Source of the DNA: an uncultured Gammaproteobacteria bacterium
GTDB taxonomy: Bacteria > Pseudomonadota > Gammaproteobacteria > GCA-2729495
Direction: 5' to 3'
Length of the DNA stretch: 15,308 bases
Assembly: GCA_947258805.1 (NCBI GenBank)
Contig: CAMYJV010000117.1
Coordinates: forward strand, 1-15,308
The translations under genes were made by a program, and so were the position numbers. Below the pieces are notes generated by a model. The model ran no database searches and had not been told where the DNA came from. It saw nothing but the letters and a program-made list of their open reading frames with translations. Within the stretch, counting starts at the first letter, position 1. Every line of letters starts with the position of its first letter. This document shows, in pieces, positions 1 through 7,702 of this stretch.

Positions 1-506
1 AAGTACGCGTCGGCGCCACCGGCCCGGTGCTGGTCGACCTGCAGCACGACGATGCGGTGACCATCCAGGCCGGCGGCCGACGTTGGACGGGCACCGTCGT
101 GCATGTGTTACCGCGGCGCGAGCAGGCCACACGCACCGTCGACGTGATTGTGCGGCTGCCCGCCGACGCCCTCGATGTTTATCCGGGTGACGTGGCGGAA
201 CTGCTGATACCGCAGGTGGTGGAATCATCGGGTTTCCGCGTGCCGCTCGCGGCGCTGGCAGAAGGCGCGCGCGGGACCTGGACCCTGTCGATGGCAGAGC
301 CAGCGGCGCAAGACGGCGAATACACGGTGACCCGCCAGCTGATCGAGCTGCTGCACCAGGACGGTGAATACGCCTACGTGCGGGGTCCGCTGACGGCGGG
401 TGAATGGTACTTGCCCGGTGGCCTGCAGCGCCTCGTGCCTGGTCAGCTGGTCGCAGTGACCAATCGCGACACGTTGTCCGTTGCGCAGCGCCGCCCCGGG
501 CAATGA
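1..506 (+). CDS. RND efflux periplasmic adaptor (membrane fusion protein), C-terminal part
   Basis: This is the 3' end of a gene that begins before the window; the frame is open from base 3 to the TGA at 504-506. About 167 residues are visible. They fit the beta-barrel and membrane-proximal domains of HlyD/AcrA-type adaptors: a segment reading VTIQAGGRRWTGTVVHVLP, then a series of short beta strands, and a late segment PGGLQRLVPGQLVAVTN typical of the end of these proteins. Such adaptors sit in the periplasm and join an inner-membrane pump to an outer-membrane channel. The stop codon overlaps the start of the RND pump gene (ATGA at 503-506), so the two are translationally coupled, and the channel gene follows. 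The adaptor hairpin and lipoyl domains lie outside the window. Assignment rests on the sequence pattern plus operon context. Confidence 0.82.
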   Translation, partial: VRVGATGPVLVDLQHDDAVTIQAGGRRWTGTVVHVLPRREQATRTVDVIVRLPADALDVYPGDVAELLIPQVVESSGFRVPLAALAEGARGTWTLSMAEPAAQDGEYTVTRQLIELLHQDGEYAYVRGPLTAGEWYLPGGLQRLVPGQLVAVTNRDTLSVAQRRPGQ

Positions 507-3106
507 ACACACCGGCGCGAACCCTCGCGGGCCGCGCGGCACTGGCGGCCTATCGCAATCCCTATCTGCTGTGGCTGGCCATTGCCGTGCTGGTGGTGGC
601 AGGAACGTCCGCGCTGCTGAACCTGCCGCGTATCGAAGATCCGCGCCTGACGGAGCGGGTGGCGCTGGTGTTGACCTTTCTGCCCGGCGCCACTGCCGAA
701 CGCGTTGAAGCGCTGGTAACAGAAAAACTCGAAGACGCCCTGGACGAGATTGCCGAGATAAAAACGCTGGAGTCGGTATCGCGTAACAATGTGTCACTGA
801 TCACCATTGAGCTCGAAGACCGGGTCGGCCCCGAAGAAAACCAGAATGTTTTTTCCAGGATTCGCGACAAACTGGGAGAAGCCGAACGTTTGTTGCCGGA
901 AGAGGCGTCGCGGCCCTTTTTCGATGACAAACGCGGGGCGGTGGCCTACAGCCTGATTGTCGGCCTGACTGCCAGGCGCACCGATGGGCCCAGCATCGGG
1001 CAGATGGCGCGCCACGGCGAAGTGCTGGCCGATCGGCTGCGCGGGATTCCCGGCACGGAGCTGGTGCGCCTCTACGGGGCCCCGGAAGAAGAAATTTCTG
1101 TGCGGGTCGATCCAGCGGAGCTGGCAGCCGTGGGTCTCTCGGCACCGGAGCTTGCGCGTCGCCTTGCGGCCGCTGATGCGAAGCAGCCGGCCGGCACGCT
1201 GCGCAGCGATTCGCGAAACGTCGCCATGGAAGTGGCCGGCGAGTTTGATTCCGTCGCCCGCGTTGCCAGCATTCCCGTTGCGATCGGCGAGGGTGGCGGG
1301 CAACTGCGTTTGGGCGACCTTGCCACCGTGAAGCGCGCCTGGCGGCAGCCGCCTGATGACCTGGCGTATCACGACGGCAAGCGGGCAGTGTTCGTCGCTG
1401 CCCGGGTCGAGGCGGAATCGCGGGTCGATGAATGGGCCCTGGCTGCGGAGGCGAGCCTGGCTGCCTTCAGGGCCGATACCGGTTCTGCTGTCGACGTTGA
1501 AGTTGTTTTTGACCAGAGTCGCTACACCGAAGAGCGTCTGGCCGTGCTGAGCTCCAACCTGCTTGCCGGTGCCGGGCTGGTGATCCTGGTCGTGCTGGTC
1601 GCAATGGGCTGGCGTTCGGCACTGATCGTGGGGGCGGCCTTGCCCTTGAGCGCCGCTGCCACTTTGTTCGGCCTTACGATTATCGACGAGCCCATCCACC
1701 AGATGTCGATCTTCGGCATGATCATCGCGATTGGTCTGTTGATCGACAATGCCATCGTGGTCACCGACGAAGTCCAGCAGCGGCTGGGCGAGAGCGAGTC
1801 ACGGGCAGCGGCGGTGGCTCACGCGGTAGACCATCTGTCGGTGCCGCTGGCAGCATCGACCCTGACCACCATTCTCGCTTTCATGCCAATCTTCCTGCTG
1901 CCGGGAAATGTTGGTGATTTCATAGCGCCCATTGCCCAGAGTGTCGTGCTGGCGCTCACTGCATCCTTCTGTTTGTCAATGACGGTCATTGCCGCGTTGG
2001 CGGGTCGGTATGCCAACCGGCGGCAGCCGGGCAACGGTGACGCTTTCTGGCGCCAGGGCCTGTCTATGCCGCGGGCGGCGGCCGGGTTCCGGGATTTGCT
2101 GCGCGGCCTGGTAGAGCGCCCCGGGCGGGCCATTGCATTGAGCCTGGTGCTGCCCGTGCTGGGTTTCGTTCTCGCCGGCACCCTGGGCAATGAGTTTTTT
2201 CCGCCCGCAGAACGCGATCACTTCGAGATCGAAATCTTCATGCCGGCTGCCAGCTCGGTTACCAACACGGCGGCCATGGCAACGGACATCGAGGCGCGCC
2301 TGCGGGCACATCCGGAAATACGCCAGGTGGACTGGTTGGTCGGCGGCAGCTTCCCGCAGGTTTACTACAACAAGATCATGCGGCAGGACGGAGATGCGTC
2401 CTATGCACAAGCCGTGGTTCGGGCCGAAAGCCTGCAAGCCTCTGAACGGCTGGTGCCTGAACTGCAGCGGGAACTCGACGCAGCCTTTCCCGCCGCGCAG
2501 ATACTGGTGCGGGCCTTCGGCCAGGGGCCGCCGGTCCGCGCACCGGTTGCCTACCGGATCTACGGGCCGGATCCGCGCACCTTGCGCGAACTCGGCGAAG
2601 ACTTGCGCCGGATCATGCACCAGGTGCCGGGCGTGCTGCACACGCAGACTTCCATTGACGGTGGCCTGCCGAAGCTGGTGCTCAACGCGTCGGAGCCTGC
2701 CGCCCAGCTCGCCGGTCTGACCCTGAACGAGATCGCTGCCCAGTTGCAGGGCAACCTGGAAGGATTCTCGGGCGGTTCGGTACTGGAAGATCTGGAAGAG
2801 TTGCCGGTGCGCGTGCGCTATCCGGATGCGAACCGCGACGCACTGCAGGACCTGGCGGGCGCGCTGGTGGTCACACGCGACGGCTGGTTGCCGGTCGAGG
2901 CACTGGGCGAAGTCCGGCTGGAGCCGGAACTGGATGCGATCACCCGCCGCAACGGCCAGCGGTATAACGACGTGCTCGGTTTTATCCGCCACGGTCAGCT
3001 CGCCATTGACGTGAGTCGCGCCGTGCTGGCCCGGGTGGCTGAGAGCGGCTTCGAAATGCCCCCGGGTTACCGCCTGGAAATCGCCGGTGAGTGCTCGGCA
3101 TCCTGA
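503..3106 (+). CDS. RND efflux transporter permease, N-terminal and central part (frameshifted gene)
   Basis: The start is the ATG at 503, which overlaps the adaptor stop as ATGA. The frame extends further upstream, but that part is out-of-frame adaptor sequence. The 867 residues cover TM1, the first porter domain, TM2-TM7 and the second porter domain of an AcrB/MexB-like proton-driven pump. Visible hallmarks are the N-terminal helix with NLPRIEDPRL, the TM4 motif GLLIDNAIVV (D415-N416), and the porter segment around PPVRAPVAYRIYGPDP. AcrB has two aspartates in TM4; here the second is asparagine. The frame ends abruptly after GYRLEIAGE with four unrelated residues and a TGA at 3104-3106. The missing C-terminal transmembrane half continues in another frame from 3091. 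An intact gene would span 503-3603 and encode about 1,050 residues. As written, no complete pump can be made. Substrate is unknown. Confidence 0.88.
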   Translation: MNTPARTLAGRAALAAYRNPYLLWLAIAVLVVAGTSALLNLPRIEDPRLTERVALVLTFLPGATAERVEALVTEKLEDALDEIAEIKTLESVSRNNVSLITIELEDRVGPEENQNVFSRIRDKLGEAERLLPEEASRPFFDDKRGAVAYSLIVGLTARRTDGPSIGQMARHGEVLADRLRGIPGTELVRLYGAPEEEISVRVDPAELAAVGLSAPELARRLAAADAKQPAGTLRSDSRNVAMEVAGEFDSVARVASIPVAIGEGGGQLRLGDLATVKRAWRQPPDDLAYHDGKRAVFVAARVEAESRVDEWALAAEASLAAFRADTGSAVDVEVVFDQSRYTEERLAVLSSNLLAGAGLVILVVLVAMGWRSALIVGAALPLSAAATLFGLTIIDEPIHQMSIFGMIIAIGLLIDNAIVVTDEVQQRLGESESRAAAVAHAVDHLSVPLAASTLTTILAFMPIFLLPGNVGDFIAPIAQSVVLALTASFCLSMTVIAALAGRYANRRQPGNGDAFWRQGLSMPRAAAGFRDLLRGLVERPGRAIALSLVLPVLGFVLAGTLGNEFFPPAERDHFEIEIFMPAASSVTNTAAMATDIEARLRAHPEIRQVDWLVGGSFPQVYYNKIMRQDGDASYAQAVVRAESLQASERLVPELQRELDAAFPAAQILVRAFGQGPPVRAPVAYRIYGPDPRTLRELGEDLRRIMHQVPGVLHTQTSIDGGLPKLVLNASEPAAQLAGLTLNEIAAQLQGNLEGFSGGSVLEDLEELPVRVRYPDANRDALQDLAGALVVTRDGWLPVEALGEVRLEPELDAITRRNGQRYNDVLGFIRHGQLAIDVSRAVLARVAESGFEMPPGYRLEIAGECSAS

Positions 3107-3603
3107 TGGCGGCGACGCTGATTCTCTCTTTCCGCAGCCTGTTGCTGGGCGCGAGCATACTGGTGGTCGCGGGGCTGTCCGCCGGGCTGGGTATGTTGTC
3201 CCTGTGGTTTGCCGGTTATCCGATTGGCTTCAACCCGATCATTGGCAGCACCGGGCTCATCGGTGTCGCCATTAACGGCTCTATCGTCGTGCTGGCGGCA
3301 ATACGCGCCAACCGTGACGCGCGCGCCGGTGACCCGGACGCCATTGTCGCGCAAACCCTGGGCAGTACCCGGCACATACTGTCGACCACCATTACCACCG
3401 TCGGCGGCTTCATCCCGTTGCTCGTCTTTACCGGTGGAGATTTCTGGCCGCCGCTGGCGGTGGTGATCGCCGGCGGCGTTGCGTTCTCCGTCACGCTGTC
3501 CCTCGGTTTCACACCGGCGCTCTATCGCTGGCTCACGGTGCGCGGCCTGCTCGGGCAAGGGGCCGCGCCCTACACACCGGTGACGGAAGGGGCCAGGGCA
3601 TGA
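3091..3603 (+). pseudogene. RND efflux transporter permease, displaced C-terminal part (TM8-TM12)
   Basis: About 170 residues in a different frame from the upstream pump fragment form the last five transmembrane helices of the same RND pump. TM8 is around VLGILMAATLILSF, then GVAINGSIVVLAAI (TM10 region), SSTRHILSTT-like sequence reading GSTRHILSTTITTVGG, and a final hydrophobic stretch with FTPALYRWL, the usual end of RND permeases. Compared with related pumps, roughly 17 residues between the GGE/GGD turn and TM8 are missing. The loss is therefore a deletion of about 50 bp whose length leaves remainder 1 when divided by 3. The GTG at 3091 is the first possible start, but it has no convincing ribosome site of its own. 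The TGA at 3601-3603 overlaps the ATG of the channel gene, the same coupling seen at the front of the pump gene. Confidence 0.85.
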
Positions 3604-4862
3604 ACTCGCGTGCTTTGAGTCTCGCTCTGGCAATTGCGCTGGGCGGTTGTGCAGTCGGCCCGGACTACCAGGCACCGGCCCTTGAAGACAGCCGTGGCTG
3701 GGTTGCCGAACAGGATGCCGCGGCCGGACCCGCAGCCGCCCGGCCTGGCTGGTGGCAAAGCCTGGAAGATCCGCTGCTGGATGAACTGGTAGCCGCCGCA
3801 CTTGCCGAAAATCTCGATCTCGCGGCCGCCGGGGCCCGGGTTCGCGAGGCGGCCGCCATCGCGCGCGTGGCTGGCGCGCGGCTCTATCCCCAGGTCGACA
3901 TCGGTGCATCCGGCACTCGTTTCCGGCTGAGCGAAAGCTCCCCGCGGGCTGGCTCGAGCCTGGTCAATGCCGGCCTCACGCCGTCGCCTGATTCTGTCTA
4001 CGACGCAGGCGCGAGTTTTGCCTGGGAGCTGGATCTGTTCGGCGGCAATCGACGCCGGCGCGAAGCGGCGCTTGCCGGGTTCGCGGGTGCCCAGGCCGAA
4101 TCACGTGCGGTCAAGCTGGCAGTCACGGCGGCCGTCGTCAGCACCTACGGGGAATTGCGCGGTCGGCAGCGGGAGCTGGAAGTCACGCGCCGCAATGCCG
4201 AGCTGCAACGGCAGTTTGCTGAGCTGGTGGCCCGCAAGGTGCAAACGGGCATCGCGCGCAAGCTGGAACAGCGACGCGCCGAGGCCGAGGCCCAGGCGAG
4301 CGCTGCGCGCCTGCCGGTTCTGGAAGGCATGGTACGCGACTCCATCTACACGTTGTCGGTGCTGACCGGGCAGCCGCCGGAAGCCTGGCTGTCGGGCTTA
4401 CAGGAGATACAACCGCCGCCGGCGCCGCCGGAACGCCTGAACCTCGGTGCACGCCTGGCCGTCCTGCAAGGTCGTCCGGATGTCCTGGTTGCCGAGCGGC
4501 GCCTCGCGGCGGCGACGGCCGAGGTCGGCATCGCGGTGGCCGATTTATATCCGCAGCTGGGCGTGATGGCGGAGGGTGGCTGGGAAGCGGGCAGTACGAG
4601 CGACCTGTTTTCGTCGGTGGCCAAGAGCTGGACGCTGACGCCAACACTCACCTGGTCGGTGTTTCGCGGTGGTGAGCTCCGCGGCCGCGAAGCCGCTGCG
4701 CGCGCACGGATGGAACAGGCAGAACTCGCTTATCGACAGACAGTGCTCATTGCGCTGCAGGAATCAGAATCCGCCGCCTACGGCTCGAGTCTGCAAAAGC
4801 GATTACTGAAACCTCCAGGATTGCCCGGGGCCTCTACGAGCGTGGTCTTGCGGACTTCCTGA
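3600..4862 (+). CDS. NodT-type outer-membrane efflux lipoprotein (frameshifted before its C-terminus)
   Basis: The product is a TolC/OprM-like channel lipoprotein that should complete the tripartite pump. Residues 1-17 form a lipoprotein signal with lipobox LGGC (Cys17), followed by the family signature CAVGPDYQAP. The helical repeats contain WWQSLEDPLLDELVAAAL early, YDAGASFAWELDLFGG in the middle, and GRPDVLVAERRLAAATAEVGIAVADLYP at the start of the second repeat. All are standard for NodT-family outer-membrane factors. The start ATG at 3600 overlaps the pump stop. After ALQESESAAYGSS the frame loses similarity and stops at 4862. The remaining C-terminal helix is found in another frame (4796-4981), so this 420-residue product lacks its true end. 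The family usually has about 460-500 residues. Confidence 0.88.
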   Translation: MNSRALSLALAIALGGCAVGPDYQAPALEDSRGWVAEQDAAAGPAAARPGWWQSLEDPLLDELVAAALAENLDLAAAGARVREAAAIARVAGARLYPQVDIGASGTRFRLSESSPRAGSSLVNAGLTPSPDSVYDAGASFAWELDLFGGNRRRREAALAGFAGAQAESRAVKLAVTAAVVSTYGELRGRQRELEVTRRNAELQRQFAELVARKVQTGIARKLEQRRAEAEAQASAARLPVLEGMVRDSIYTLSVLTGQPPEAWLSGLQEIQPPPAPPERLNLGARLAVLQGRPDVLVAERRLAAATAEVGIAVADLYPQLGVMAEGGWEAGSTSDLFSSVAKSWTLTPTLTWSVFRGGELRGREAAARARMEQAELAYRQTVLIALQESESAAYGSSLQKRLLKPPGLPGASTSVVLRTS

Positions 4863-4981
4863 CCGTGATCCAGGCAGAACAGCGCCAGCGTGAGGTCGAG
4901 GCGGAACTCGCGCGTGCGGAAACCCTGACGCTGGTCGGATTCGCGACCCTGCAGCGGGCGCTCGGCGGCTGCCGCTGCTAG
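4796..4981 (+). pseudogene. Displaced C-terminal end of the NodT-type channel
   Basis: Read in the frame starting at 4796, this stretch gives a helix ending ARGLYERGLADFLTVIQAEQ, then about 30 further helical residues and a TAG at 4979-4981. The motif Y-E-x-G-L-x-x-F-L-x-V-x-x-A-x-R/Q is the conserved last helical hairpin of NodT/OprM channels, so this is clearly the end of the gene beginning at 3600. Relative to homologs roughly 11 residues (about 30-37 bp) are missing at the join near 4785-4796, with a length again leaving remainder 1 modulo 3. There is no start codon or ribosome site to express it separately. The intact gene would run 3600-4981. Confidence 0.8.
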
Positions 4982-5103
4982 CAGTTCAGTCGCCCCGGTC
5001 CATGGGCTGCGTGCGCACAATGGGCAACGATGCTTGTGGACCACCTGCGGCCGGCCCATCTCTCATACTGTTTCTCTGGGCCATCACTCGGAGGTCGATA
5101 TCC

Positions 5104-5994
5104 GTGCGTGCCTTAGTCGCCAGGGCGAGGGTTGCCGCCGCGTTGCTCCTCGTAAGCAGCCTGACAGGCGCCGTGGCCGACGAGCGTCTGGCCAGCTTGC
5201 CGCCGGGGCAGCAGGCCCTGGCCCGCGACTACAACCAATTCGTTCAGGCCATGGACGAGAAATACTTTGGCCGCGTGGCCGCGCTGAACAACGGCGCAGA
5301 TGTCGAGACGCTGGTGATGGACAGCGAGTACTCGGACTATGACATCCGGATCACGCGAGGGCCGGTGGTCGAGAAGTTCGGTCGCATGCTGGCCCTGGGC
5401 AACAAGACCAGCCCGGGACGAGGTGACCGAATCCTGACCTGGGGCCGTTTCTATTCCCTGGACGCGCATCCGAAGACGCCGCTGGTGGGCATGCTGCATG
5501 CGACGATCGTGCTGCAGTTCTTCGAGACCGGCGACCCGTCGGCCTCTGGCTGGCTCGGCGTGATGCCGGGCACGCGCGTCGATGAAGATCTGCGGGCGCT
5601 GAAAGCGCTGACCGACAGTCACTTTGCCCGGCACGACAAACAGCCGGATCTTTACCGGCGACTGATCTGCAAGGGCACCGAAGATACGGTGGCACGCTGG
5701 CGTCGGCGCCCGGCCTGTGCAGGTGTCAGCTTCTACGGGCCGCCGGTATTTCCCGGGGACGCCAGGCAGTCCTTCGAATTCATTGCCGGTCTATACGATG
5801 ACTTCGTCGGTTTGTACATGGACCAGGTCGAGCGCCGCGGCGAAGACGACTTCACAATTGCCGACGTCCAGGCTCAGGATGAAATGCGTCGCCGGTGGCT
5901 GCTGGACCAGCTGTTCTCTGATCCGTTTGCGAGCAAGATCGTGCCTTTTGAAGCCTGGTCGCTGGCGAATCTGCCGCCCGAGGTGAAGTTCTGA
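5104..5994 (+). CDS. Secreted HemF-like (coproporphyrinogen III oxidase family) protein
   Basis: I chose the GTG at 5104 because GGAGGT (5090-5095) lies eight bases upstream and the resulting N-terminus is a clean signal peptide: arginines, a hydrophobic core AAALLLVSSLTG, then AVA|DE with cleavage near residue 25. The frame is open from 5002, but that adds no plausible sequence. The 296-residue product follows the layout of oxygen-dependent coproporphyrinogen oxidase (HemF). RGPVVEKFGRML matches the HemF NGGVFEQAGV region, and HPKTPLVGMLHATIVLQFFE matches HPHNPYVPTSHANVRFF. A YRRLICKG segment, SFEFIAGLYDDFVGLYMDQVERR and a final WSLANLPPEVKF match the rest. Several HemF residues are absent: the GGGFDLTP loop, the HWHRTARD histidines and LKHRNE. 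Cytoplasmic haem synthesis is therefore unlikely; a periplasmic tetrapyrrole-related or non-catalytic role is inference. It stands between the efflux operon and a permease. Confidence 0.68.
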   Translation: MRALVARARVAAALLLVSSLTGAVADERLASLPPGQQALARDYNQFVQAMDEKYFGRVAALNNGADVETLVMDSEYSDYDIRITRGPVVEKFGRMLALGNKTSPGRGDRILTWGRFYSLDAHPKTPLVGMLHATIVLQFFETGDPSASGWLGVMPGTRVDEDLRALKALTDSHFARHDKQPDLYRRLICKGTEDTVARWRRRPACAGVSFYGPPVFPGDARQSFEFIAGLYDDFVGLYMDQVERRGEDDFTIADVQAQDEMRRRWLLDQLFSDPFASKIVPFEAWSLANLPPEVKF

Positions 5995-6061
5995 AAGTTG
6001 CCGGTTCTGACCGTTGCGGCGCAGCGGGTTCGGGGTCGACCGTCAGTCAAGAGAGAATCCG

Positions 6062-7410
6062 ATGATCAAACGGTTGAAGCACTGGTGGAGCTGGGATCCC
6101 GAGCACGAACGGGCGAGTGCAGACAATCCGATTGCGCCCCTGTCCGACGATCAGCGGCGAAACACGGGACCGTTGCTGACCCTGGCTTTCGGCTGGGGCT
6201 TCTTGAGCTTGTTGAATTTACCGGCGGTATCCTGGGTGCCGGACAAAGCTTCTGGCCGGACATCGTGTTCGCGACGTTCGCCGGGAATCTTGCCAACTTC
6301 GCCATCGGTGCGGTGGTCGGTTACATCGGTTATCGCACGGCCTGCAACAGTGGCTTGCTTTACCGGCTGGTGTACGGCCGCATCGGTGCGTATATCCCCG
6401 TATTAATCATTGCCATCCTGCTGATCGGCTGGCAGGGCATCGTGGTGGGTGCCTTCGGCTCGGCCTGGGCCGGGAATACCGACAGCGCGACGTTCTATGC
6501 AGTGGCGATCTTCGCCGGCCTGTTGTTTACGGTAACAACCTACTTTGGTGTAAAGGGTCTTGAGTATGTCAGCATTCCGGCGGTGACCGTGCTGGTGCTG
6601 GTTGGGCTGTACGCAGCCTGGCTGAATATCGATCGCGCCGGCGGCTGGTCAGGCTTCCTCGAACTGTCTGCCGCCACCGCTGCAGACTCTCAAGATCCGC
6701 TGTCACCGTTGCGGGCAGTGAACCTGGTCATCGGGTCGTGGATTGTCGGGGCTATCGTGATGGCGGAATACACGCGCTTTGCCCGTCGGGCGTGGGTGGC
6801 CATCGCAATCCCGTTTATCGTCCTGATCATTGCCCAGTGGTTTCTGCAAATCGTGGGTGCCCTGGGCGGCGTGGTGTCGGGTACCTTCGACTTCACCGCC
6901 TACCTGCGAACGGAGGGGGCGCTGCTGATGTATGTCGGCATTGTCGGCATGAGTCTCGCGTTGTGGACGACAGGTGACGCCAATCTCTACCTGCCCGTGA
7001 TTCAGACCTCCGCTGTGTTTCGCCGGCCCCAGCGGGTGATGACCCTGGCCTGCGGCCTGATTGGCACGGTGGTTGGCCTCGGGATTTACCAGCGGTTCGG
7101 GCAGTGGATCGAATTGCTTGCGAGCATCGTGCCGCCGCTAATCGGTCCGGTGATCGCTCACTATTACTTCGTGATGCGTATGCGGTTCAGCGAGTCGCAG
7201 CTGGGGGACGCGTCAGCGTGGAGCCCGGCAGCGGTCATCGCGTATGTGGTTGGTGCGGGCACGGCGTTGATGAACGCGAACGATATTCTGGTCAGCCCGG
7301 AGACGATCGTTCCCGCCCTGTCTGGCCTGGCGGCATCAATGGTGGCGTACTTGCTTGCCTACGTCCTGTTGCCGAAAAAGCGCCCGGTTGCCGATCCGGC
7401 GCTTTCCTGA
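6062..7410 (+). pseudogene. NCS1-family permease (CodB/cytosine-purine type), one-base frameshift
   Basis: The natural start is the ATG at 6062, preceded by AGAGAGAA. In that frame residues 1-48 read as a typical NCS1 N-terminus: NPIAPLSDDQRRNTGPLLTL, then LAFGWGFL. From about 6220 the homologous sequence moves to another frame: FTGGILGAGQSFWPDIV, then GYIGYRTACNSGLLYRLVYG and GWQGIVVGAFG, with hydrophobic helices up to the TGA at 7408-7410. The family spacing between FGWGFL and TGG is five residues, but only 14 bases (6206-6219) are present, so one base is missing. Repaired, the protein would have about 449 residues and roughly 12 membrane helices, normal for NCS1 transporters of cytosine, purines, allantoin or related compounds. 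Unrepaired, the larger frame is open from a TTG at 5998 and would give a protein with an unrelated N-terminus and no first helix. The substrate cannot be told from sequence. Confidence 0.8.
7375..7405 (-). terminator. Intrinsic terminator of the RRM gene, inside the convergent permease gene
   Basis: Plus-strand bases 7377-7387 (AAAGCGCCCGG) pair with 7396-7405 (CCGGCGCTTT), giving a ten-base-pair stem with one bulged C and an eight-base loop. On the minus strand the stem is followed by a run of five T (complement of 7375-7379), the classic Rho-independent form, 13 bases after the RRM stop codon. On the plus strand the stem ends in TTT, so it may also stop permease transcripts weakly. It lies within the last ten or so codons of the permease gene. 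Confidence 0.72.
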
Positions 7411-7417
7411 CCCAGCC

Positions 7418-7702
7418 TTAACGCCCGCGCCGGCCGTGCATGTCACGCCGCGGTTCGCGCGGGCGCGCCTCGTTCACGGTCAGCCGGCGGCCGTCGACTT
7501 CTTTGCCGTTCAACGCATCTATTGCCGCGAGGGCCTCGGCGTCACTGGATATCTCTACGAAGCCGAAACCGCGGCTGCGGCCGGTATCCCGGTCTGCGAC
7601 GATACTGGCCGACGCGATCTCGCCCAGTTCGGCAAACAAGTCGCGCAGTCCTGCCTCGTCGATGCTGTAGGGCAGGTTGCCCACGAATAATTTCTTGGCC
7701 AC
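7418..7702 (-). CDS. Small RRM-domain RNA-binding protein
   Basis: This is a 94-residue protein consisting of one RNA recognition motif and a short arginine-rich tail. RNP2 is LFVGNL at residues 5-10 and RNP1 is RGFGFVEI at 44-51; both carry the aromatic residues that stack on RNA bases. The closing VNEARPRE is standard for the bacterial cyanobacterial-type Rbp family, whose members bind single-stranded RNA and are often cold-responsive. The start is taken as the GTG at 7702-7700, giving (M)AKKLFVGNLP, because a perfect AGGAGG (complement of 7707-7712) lies just upstream. The frame continues to an ATG at 7717 and further to 7744, but those starts lack ribosome sites and add sequence foreign to the family. 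It is a single gene, convergent with the permease and divergent from the protease, with its own terminator. Confidence 0.92.
   Translation of the reverse strand: MAKKLFVGNLPYSIDEAGLRDLFAELGEIASASIVADRDTGRSRGFGFVEISSDAEALAAIDALNGKEVDGRRLTVNEARPREPRRDMHGRRGR

Noticed and set aside
404..502. Upstream extension of the RND pump frame to 404
   Set aside because: The added 33 residues are out-of-frame adaptor sequence. The ATG at 503 has the ATGA overlap and gives a normal RND N-terminus.
3085..3106. Programmed frameshift as the explanation for the split RND gene
   Set aside because: No slippery site or downstream stimulator is apparent, and a simple frame change would not restore the roughly 17 residues missing relative to homologs.
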